In this document: piece by piece, positions 6,764 to 11,104 of the stretch
Numbering within the stretch: the stretch's first letter is position 1
Layout of the letters: the number at the start of each line of letters is the position of its first letter
Source of the DNA: Candidatus Woesearchaeota archaeon
GTDB taxonomy: Archaea > Nanobdellota > Nanobdellia > Woesearchaeales > JACQNA01
Reading direction: 5' to 3'
Length of the DNA stretch: 11,104 nt
Assembly (NCBI GenBank): GCA_016203335.1
Contig: JACQNA010000085.1
Location: 1-11,104 of the forward strand
Translations under genes and position numbers: made by a program
Notes under the pieces: model-generated
The model's database searches: none
What the model was told of the DNA's origin: nothing
What the model saw: only the letters and a program-made list of their open reading frames with translations

Positions 6764-8413
6764 ATGAGCAATCTCAATGCATACTTTCAGAGAATCCTTC
6801 CCGTGGTCGGAAGGGCGCTCTTCGGCAAAAAACTATTTTTTGGGGATCTGCACCTGACTGCCATGGTCGTGGATGCCTTTGCCCGATGCGGCGTTTCAAG
6901 CTTTGTGCTTGCGGATGACCGCAAGGTTGTTGCCGGAGACGTCATTGCACGAATGTTCGGCAACCACTATGCGGACCAGTCTGCCGCTGCTGCTCTCGCT
7001 GATGCGCTCCAGAGGCACAACTCATGCCAGTCTGGCTGGACATTCACCAGAGGCGGACAGGGGATTGCCGCTGGGCGCCCGGATATCGTCATCTCAGGCA
7101 TTAATCAGCAACTGATGCGCGCCTGCGCAGCCGCAAAGGTTCCTGGAGTGTTCTTCTCGCTACTGCAAAGCGTGTCGGTGAACGGCATTGTGCTGTTGGT
7201 GCATCCTGATCTTCCTTTTCCTGAGCTGGAGAGTGCGGGATGGTTGCCTCAGGAGCAGGATCTGCACAGCATGCTGGATTCGGCGGAGCTGTCTGATATT
7301 GCTGCTGCCATCGCCAGCGCATTCCTGCTTCGCGGCACTAAACACCAACGGAAGGGTATCGAAAGCTTCATCTTCAGCGCAAAAAGAAATGTTATTGTGC
7401 GTGGCACAAAGGTCTGGCCGTGGGACGTGAATTTCCTTGACAGTACCAAGCATGGTGAGACATTGTTAGCAGCCCTACGACCAGTATACCGGAGTTCGCT
7501 ACCTGTGGAGCTGGTTGCGGGCAGGCGCATTATGCTGATTGGCTGCGGTACCGGCTCACTATTCGCCTGGCAGGCAGTGAACTACGTGCATAATATGTTA
7601 CTGGTCGACTGCAAGCCATTCAGCGGATTCAATCCGGTCAGGCAATTCTGCTCTACTGATGATGCGCGACGGCTCGAGCTAAAGCCGGTTGTGCTCGGCA
7701 AGAAGCTTGCTCGTCTGGTCGGCGGCATAGTGCGATGCACACACTATGATGTGGCAGGAATGCGCCTGCAACAATTTGCAGTCGGCCAGCATGTCATAAC
7801 TGCGGCAGGGCTAGAGGTTACCGAGGGCACCAAAGAGCAGTTTGCCATGCTCGTCAGCTGGTACAATCCCGATGCGGTGATTGTGGCCATGGGCAGGACC
7901 GAAGGCGAGAATTTTGTGGCGTGTAAGGTCCTTCGGCACATGGGAATCCGGCATATTATCCCGTCAGCTTTCCCCTCGGCAACGCACTACAAACATGTGG
8001 TAGTTGACGGCAGCACCGGTTTATGTTATGACTGCGTGCAGAGCAAGACGCGCGTTGATGCTGGTGCAGCACCCAATCTAAGCTCTGAGCAGGCAGAGAT
8101 GTTCTATGGTGGGACACAACCAGCCACCATCTTCGAAACCTGGCCGAGCAGCCATAGTCTGATGCGCCTGTGCATTGAATTGTTGCTACCTGATGCTGCA
8201 AGGTCTGCTTGGTTCTGGAGGCTGTTGCATAATGAGACGCCGGTGTTGGTGGGCGGGAATCTGGCTCAACAACAAGATGGTTTCTGGTTGTATGGAGTGC
8301 CCAAACCGTTTGCCATGGTAGTGTTTGGAAAGGATGATATTATTGGAATCAATGAGAAGGATACCTGTGCCACATGCGGGCGGGTGAACCAGGTAATGCA
8401 TCGCATCACTTGA
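6764..8413 (+). CDS. E1-like (ThiF/MoeB superfamily) activating enzyme with two Rossmann halves
   Basis: A 549-residue protein. The C-terminal half carries the ThiF/E1 adenylation motifs: the nucleotide loop G260-C-G-T-G-S265, LVD282, then N290-P-V-R293-Q294, and a Lys-containing helix (GKKLARL). CxxC pairs at C421/C424 and C535/C538 form the zinc tetrad common in this superfamily. The N-terminal half (about 20-150) mirrors the same pattern without a glycine loop: FVLADDRKV, a helix ending ADALQRHN, then RPDIVIS. It may therefore be a catalytically dead ThiF repeat, as in heterodimeric or fused eukaryotic E1s. E1 enzymes adenylate the C-terminus of a ubiquitin-like protein and pass it to E2. 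The catalytic Cys cannot be assigned. GGAGG inside the end of the JAMM gene serves ATG 6764. Family confident, substrate unknown. Confidence 0.85.
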   Translation: MSNLNAYFQRILPVVGRALFGKKLFFGDLHLTAMVVDAFARCGVSSFVLADDRKVVAGDVIARMFGNHYADQSAAAALADALQRHNSCQSGWTFTRGGQGIAAGRPDIVISGINQQLMRACAAAKVPGVFFSLLQSVSVNGIVLLVHPDLPFPELESAGWLPQEQDLHSMLDSAELSDIAAAIASAFLLRGTKHQRKGIESFIFSAKRNVIVRGTKVWPWDVNFLDSTKHGETLLAALRPVYRSSLPVELVAGRRIMLIGCGTGSLFAWQAVNYVHNMLLVDCKPFSGFNPVRQFCSTDDARRLELKPVVLGKKLARLVGGIVRCTHYDVAGMRLQQFAVGQHVITAAGLEVTEGTKEQFAMLVSWYNPDAVIVAMGRTEGENFVACKVLRHMGIRHIIPSAFPSATHYKHVVVDGSTGLCYDCVQSKTRVDAGAAPNLSSEQAEMFYGGTQPATIFETWPSSHSLMRLCIELLLPDAARSAWFWRLLHNETPVLVGGNLAQQQDGFWLYGVPKPFAMVVFGKDDIIGINEKDTCATCGRVNQVMHRIT

Positions 8414-8424
8414 CGGGAGGAAGA

Positions 8425-10572
8425 ATGGAACCGCGACCAATGGATCTCGGTGGCGCGCAAACGGTCTATACATATGCGCGTCAAATAGCGGCGGGTGTGG
8501 GTTCCAAATTCAACACGCTTTGCTTAGCCATCGCCATCATCCATCAGCAGGCTGATGAGATGTTCCGCAGGCGGAACCTTATCGCGGATCTGCTTTTGGC
8601 ACGGCGGGAGTTGCAGGATCCAGATGGTCGCGGCGTTGCAGAGCAGGTGAATAATCGTGCGGCACGTCACGTTGCACAGATGCAACAAACGGCACTCAAC
8701 CCACTGCACCTCATGCTCGGTATCTTGGAGACAGAATGTGTCGGGCGGCGGGTGCTGGACTCGCTCACAGACATCCAATCCTTGCATGCTGACGTACTCC
8801 AAGCTGCACGCAGGGGGCATCGTATAGCGGGGAACCGGACCCGGACACCCCATGGCGGTGAAACTGCACAGCATGAGGAGCAGGGAGCATCTGCGCTGGA
8901 GCAGTTCGGAAGGGACCTGACCGCCATGGCACGGGAAGGCAAGCTTGATCCGGTGATCGGCCGTGACCAGGAGATTGGGCGGGTACTCCATATCCTCTCC
9001 AAGCGGAGAAAGAATAATGTTGCGTTGGTCGGAGCAGCTGGTGTGGGCAAGACTGCAATTGCTGAGCTGCTCGCACAACGGATTGCGGCAGGCGACGTGC
9101 CACCTGCTTTGCGCGACAAGAGGGTGATTGCGCTTGATCTAACTACCGTGCATGCAGACACTGCAATGCGTGGCAGCCTGGAAGGGCGCATACAGCGGGT
9201 AATCGGTGAGGTGCAAGACAGTGAGATCATCCTATTCATCGATGAGATGCACACGCTGATTGGCGGCGGAGTATCTTTGGATGTCGCTAATATGCTGAAG
9301 CCTGCGCTCGCACGCCCGGGCTTTCAGTGCATCGGGGCAACAACGCCGGATGAATACCGGAAACACATCGAACAGGACTCCGCCTTGGAGCGGCGTTTCC
9401 AGATGGTCCGTGTTGAGCCGCTCACTGCTGAGGACACGCTGCGAATCCTTATCGGTGTGAAAGCGCGCTATGAAGAATTCCATCAGGTGACTTACCCAAA
9501 TGGGGTGCTGCAGGAGGCGATTGTGCTCAGCGACAGATACATCACTGGCCGCAACCAGCCGGACAAGGCCCTGGACCTGATGGACGAGGCTGGCGCCATT
9601 GCCACGGGCATGGCAGTCACCAGGAAGTACCTTCTTCAGGTGATTGAGCAATGGTCTGGTGTCCGAGTCGTTGAAGAAAACCAGCAGGCGCTTGTCCAGC
9701 TTAAGGAGCGGGTGATTGGGCAGGATGCGGTCTGCGATGCGGTGATGGCTCGCGTATCCGGCTTGCGCAGTAACGCAGGGCCAGCGGGCGTATTCCTCTT
9801 CCTCGGCGGAACCGGGACTGGCAAGACGCATTTCACGAAGGTCCTTGCTCAAATGCTTTGCTATCACCTCATCCGGATCGACATGCAGGATTTTCAAGAT
9901 CGTTTTCAGGTCACGAAGCTGTCCGGGCCGCCTCCAGGTTATGTCGGCTACGACGATACATCGCAACTCGCTGAGCAGGTGCGGCAGCATCCGCAGTCCG
10001 TCGTCCTGCTCGACGAGATAGAGAAGGCGCATCCTGATGTCCATATGGCATTGCTCCGCATATTTGACGAGGGGGAAATGCAGGACTCACATGGGCGCCT
10101 GGTCAACTTCCGGAACTGCATCATCATTATGACTGCAAACCTGAAGCTGCAACAGAAGCGGCAGATTGGGTTCGGGGAAGGCAAGAATCAGAGTGATATG
10201 CGCGATATGCTCAGACAGGCATTTCCTGCTGAGTTTATCAACCGTATTACTGACGTGCTGAAATTCAGCGAGTTGCGTTTTGATGATGTGGTCCGAATTG
10301 TGCAGCTAGAGGTCCTGGAAGTGGAGTCGCGGCTGGTTCATCCGAAACTCCGGCTGCAGTTGGAGGCTGATGCATTGGATTTCCTTGCGCAAAAGGGCTA
10401 TGACCGGCGCTTTGGTGCAAGGGCAGTGAAGCGCGTCATCGAGCAGTATTTGGTGCATCCGCTGAGCGCATTCACGCGCGAACAAGAGCTTAAGGAAGGA
10501 GACACCATTGTCGTGCGCCTGCACGAAGATGCGCTTTCATTTGCAAAAGCGTTGTTGCAGACATCTCCCTGA
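8425..10572 (+). CDS. ClpA/ClpC-type two-ring AAA+ unfoldase
   Basis: A 715-residue Hsp100 ATPase. The N-terminal ~130 residues are Clp_N-like and divergent (NPLHLMLGILE matches the usual TEHLLLGLLE repeat). Ring D1 has Walker A G203-AAGVGKT210, Walker B ending D273-E274 and the arginine-finger segment E322-RRF325. Ring D2 has Walker A G461-GTGTGKT468, Walker B D530-E531, pore loop G505-YVGY509, NR607 and sensor 2 G664-AR666. There is no long M-domain between the rings, so it is ClpA-like rather than ClpB-like. Ile581-Gly-Phe583 lies where ClpA has its ClpP-docking IGL loop, which suggests coupling to ClpP. The D1 pore loop has Met248 where Tyr is usual. Ribosome site GGGAGGA supports ATG 8425, 11 nt after the E1-like gene. 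It probably unfolds conjugated substrates (inference). No ClpP gene in the window. Confidence 0.92.
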   Translation: MEPRPMDLGGAQTVYTYARQIAAGVGSKFNTLCLAIAIIHQQADEMFRRRNLIADLLLARRELQDPDGRGVAEQVNNRAARHVAQMQQTALNPLHLMLGILETECVGRRVLDSLTDIQSLHADVLQAARRGHRIAGNRTRTPHGGETAQHEEQGASALEQFGRDLTAMAREGKLDPVIGRDQEIGRVLHILSKRRKNNVALVGAAGVGKTAIAELLAQRIAAGDVPPALRDKRVIALDLTTVHADTAMRGSLEGRIQRVIGEVQDSEIILFIDEMHTLIGGGVSLDVANMLKPALARPGFQCIGATTPDEYRKHIEQDSALERRFQMVRVEPLTAEDTLRILIGVKARYEEFHQVTYPNGVLQEAIVLSDRYITGRNQPDKALDLMDEAGAIATGMAVTRKYLLQVIEQWSGVRVVEENQQALVQLKERVIGQDAVCDAVMARVSGLRSNAGPAGVFLFLGGTGTGKTHFTKVLAQMLCYHLIRIDMQDFQDRFQVTKLSGPPPGYVGYDDTSQLAEQVRQHPQSVVLLDEIEKAHPDVHMALLRIFDEGEMQDSHGRLVNFRNCIIIMTANLKLQQKRQIGFGEGKNQSDMRDMLRQAFPAEFINRITDVLKFSELRFDDVVRIVQLEVLEVESRLVHPKLRLQLEADALDFLAQKGYDRRFGARAVKRVIEQYLVHPLSAFTREQELKEGDTIVVRLHEDALSFAKALLQTSP

Positions 10573-10609
10573 TAGGCGACGCTGTTCACAGTCATAAAAG
10601 GGATCCATC

Positions 10610-11038
10610 ATGCACATTGGTAAGCTTATCCTGCCTTGCATTTTCGCGATGCTGGTGTTCACGCCCGCATATTCTCAAGACGATACTCCATTCTTCGACG
10701 TCTATGCCGGAATGGAGCACTTTGGCGCGTCAGTAGGGATGCCAATCAATCCGTCTTTCAGCTTTGCAATCAATCTGGCGCGCTATTTTCGCGCTGCAAA
10801 GCCTGACAGAACCGAGATGAAATCTCTCTCAGCAGGCTTCGACGCCGAATATCATTACAAGCTTTTCCTACTTGGCGTCGGGAGTGGATTCATCAGCATG
10901 ACAAGCAGCAACGGCGAACACCAGGGCGGCATCAGGGGTCTCGTCAGAAGTTTTGTTGGGTTAAGACTGCGCTGTGTCAGACTGCTTTTCGGCGCAGATA
11001 GTCTCAGCATGTTCGCCGGTGTGGGCTACCAGCTGTAA
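10610..11038 (+). CDS. small predicted outer-membrane beta-barrel protein
   Basis: A 142-residue protein with a clear type I signal peptide (MHIGK, a hydrophobic core, then AYS before QDD; cleavage near residue 22). The mature part alternates polar and hydrophobic residues in short strands rich in Gly, Phe, Tyr and Ser, for example SFSFAINLARYF, KLFLLGVGSGF and SMFAGVGYQL. It ends in a strand with an aromatic residue near the C-terminus (GYQL), as outer-membrane barrels do for BAM recognition. At about 120 mature residues it could make a barrel of about six to eight strands. It lies 37 nt after the Clp gene, with AAAAGGGA 8 nt before its ATG, and is followed by a hairpin terminator. It may be read from the same transcript but shows no obvious link to conjugation. 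Specific family not recognised. Confidence 0.65.
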   Translation: MHIGKLILPCIFAMLVFTPAYSQDDTPFFDVYAGMEHFGASVGMPINPSFSFAINLARYFRAAKPDRTEMKSLSAGFDAEYHYKLFLLGVGSGFISMTSSNGEHQGGIRGLVRSFVGLRLRCVRLLFGADSLSMFAGVGYQL

Positions 11039-11054
11039 CACATTCAACTAGAAA

Positions 11055-11089
11055 AGGAAAAAGGAGACGAAGTTTGTCTTCTTTTTCTT
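11055..11089 (+). terminator. rho-independent-type hairpin after the last gene
   Basis: The A/G-rich arm 11055-11068 (AGGAAAAAGGAGAC) pairs along its full 14 bases with 11076-11089 (GTCTTCTTTTTCTT), with two G-U wobbles and a 7-nt loop. It begins 16 nt after the stop codon. The U-rich 3' arm, with a run of five T, can act as the U-tract of an intrinsic terminator. This marks the likely end of the transcript. Confidence 0.65.
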
Positions 11090-11104
11090 ACATTAGTATA
11101 TACA

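Noticed and set aside
9232..10044. Long minus-strand open frame (about 270 codons) opposite the Clp gene.
   Set aside because: It lies wholly inside a highly conserved Clp gene and shows no independent motif; long antisense frames are common in such genes.
4493..10572. Assignment as a known PRTRC, Bil or CBASS locus.
   Set aside because: No ParB or other PRTRC genes, no ubiquitin-like gene with a Gly-Gly tail, and no CD-NTase or effector are visible; only the E1/E2/JAMM core is shared.

Overview
The window carries ten same-strand genes of a Gram-negative-type (diderm) bacterium. The cell type follows from a predicted lipoprotein with a lipobox, a small outer-membrane beta-barrel-like protein and strong GGAGG-type ribosome sites. 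GC content looks moderate, near 50-55% by eye. The phylum cannot be read from the sequence; the short exported proteins with signal peptides ending just before Q are only loosely reminiscent of the Bacteroidota/Ignavibacteria side of the tree. No tRNA, rRNA, CRISPR array, transposase or integrase is visible.

Layout. 1-221: non-coding lead-in. 222-1144: two small envelope proteins, a lipoprotein and a secreted protein with a TTG start. 1237-3809: two paralogous single-pass SPFH/Band 7 membrane proteins in tandem. 3877-4470: a two-helix membrane protein with a cytosolic winged-helix-like domain. 4493-10572: a tight block of five genes: a small CxxC...CxxH protein, an E2 (UBC)-like protein with an N-terminal zinc ribbon, a JAMM/MPN metalloprotease whose C-terminal part looks like an inactive E2/RWD domain, an E1 (ThiF)-like protein with two Rossmann halves, and a two-ring ClpA/ClpC-type AAA+ unfoldase. 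10610-11038: a small beta-barrel-like exported protein, followed by a hairpin terminator. Gaps inside the block are 2-22 nt, except for a 73-nt gap that holds a perfect 15-bp inverted repeat. A second perfect inverted repeat (14 bp) precedes the two-helix membrane protein. Both end at or just before a Shine-Dalgarno sequence.

Interpretation. E1, E2 and JAMM together are the core of a bacterial ubiquitin-like conjugation/deconjugation system. Here they sit beside a Clp unfoldase that has a ClpP-docking-like IGF loop, and beside an SPFH pair reminiscent of HflK/HflC, the scaffold of the FtsH protease. The simplest model is a membrane-associated tag-and-unfold pathway: proteins are conjugated by E1/E2, trimmed by the JAMM enzyme and delivered to a Clp protease, with the SPFH proteins as platform. 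This resembles a ubiquitin-proteasome circuit assembled from bacterial parts. No recognisable ubiquitin-like modifier with a Gly-Gly tail and no ClpP is encoded here, so the tag and the peptidase must lie elsewhere or be unrecognised. E1/E2/JAMM operons are known in bacteria (for example Bil and CBASS accessory genes). Whether this SPFH-Clp version has been described cannot be decided from the sequence.
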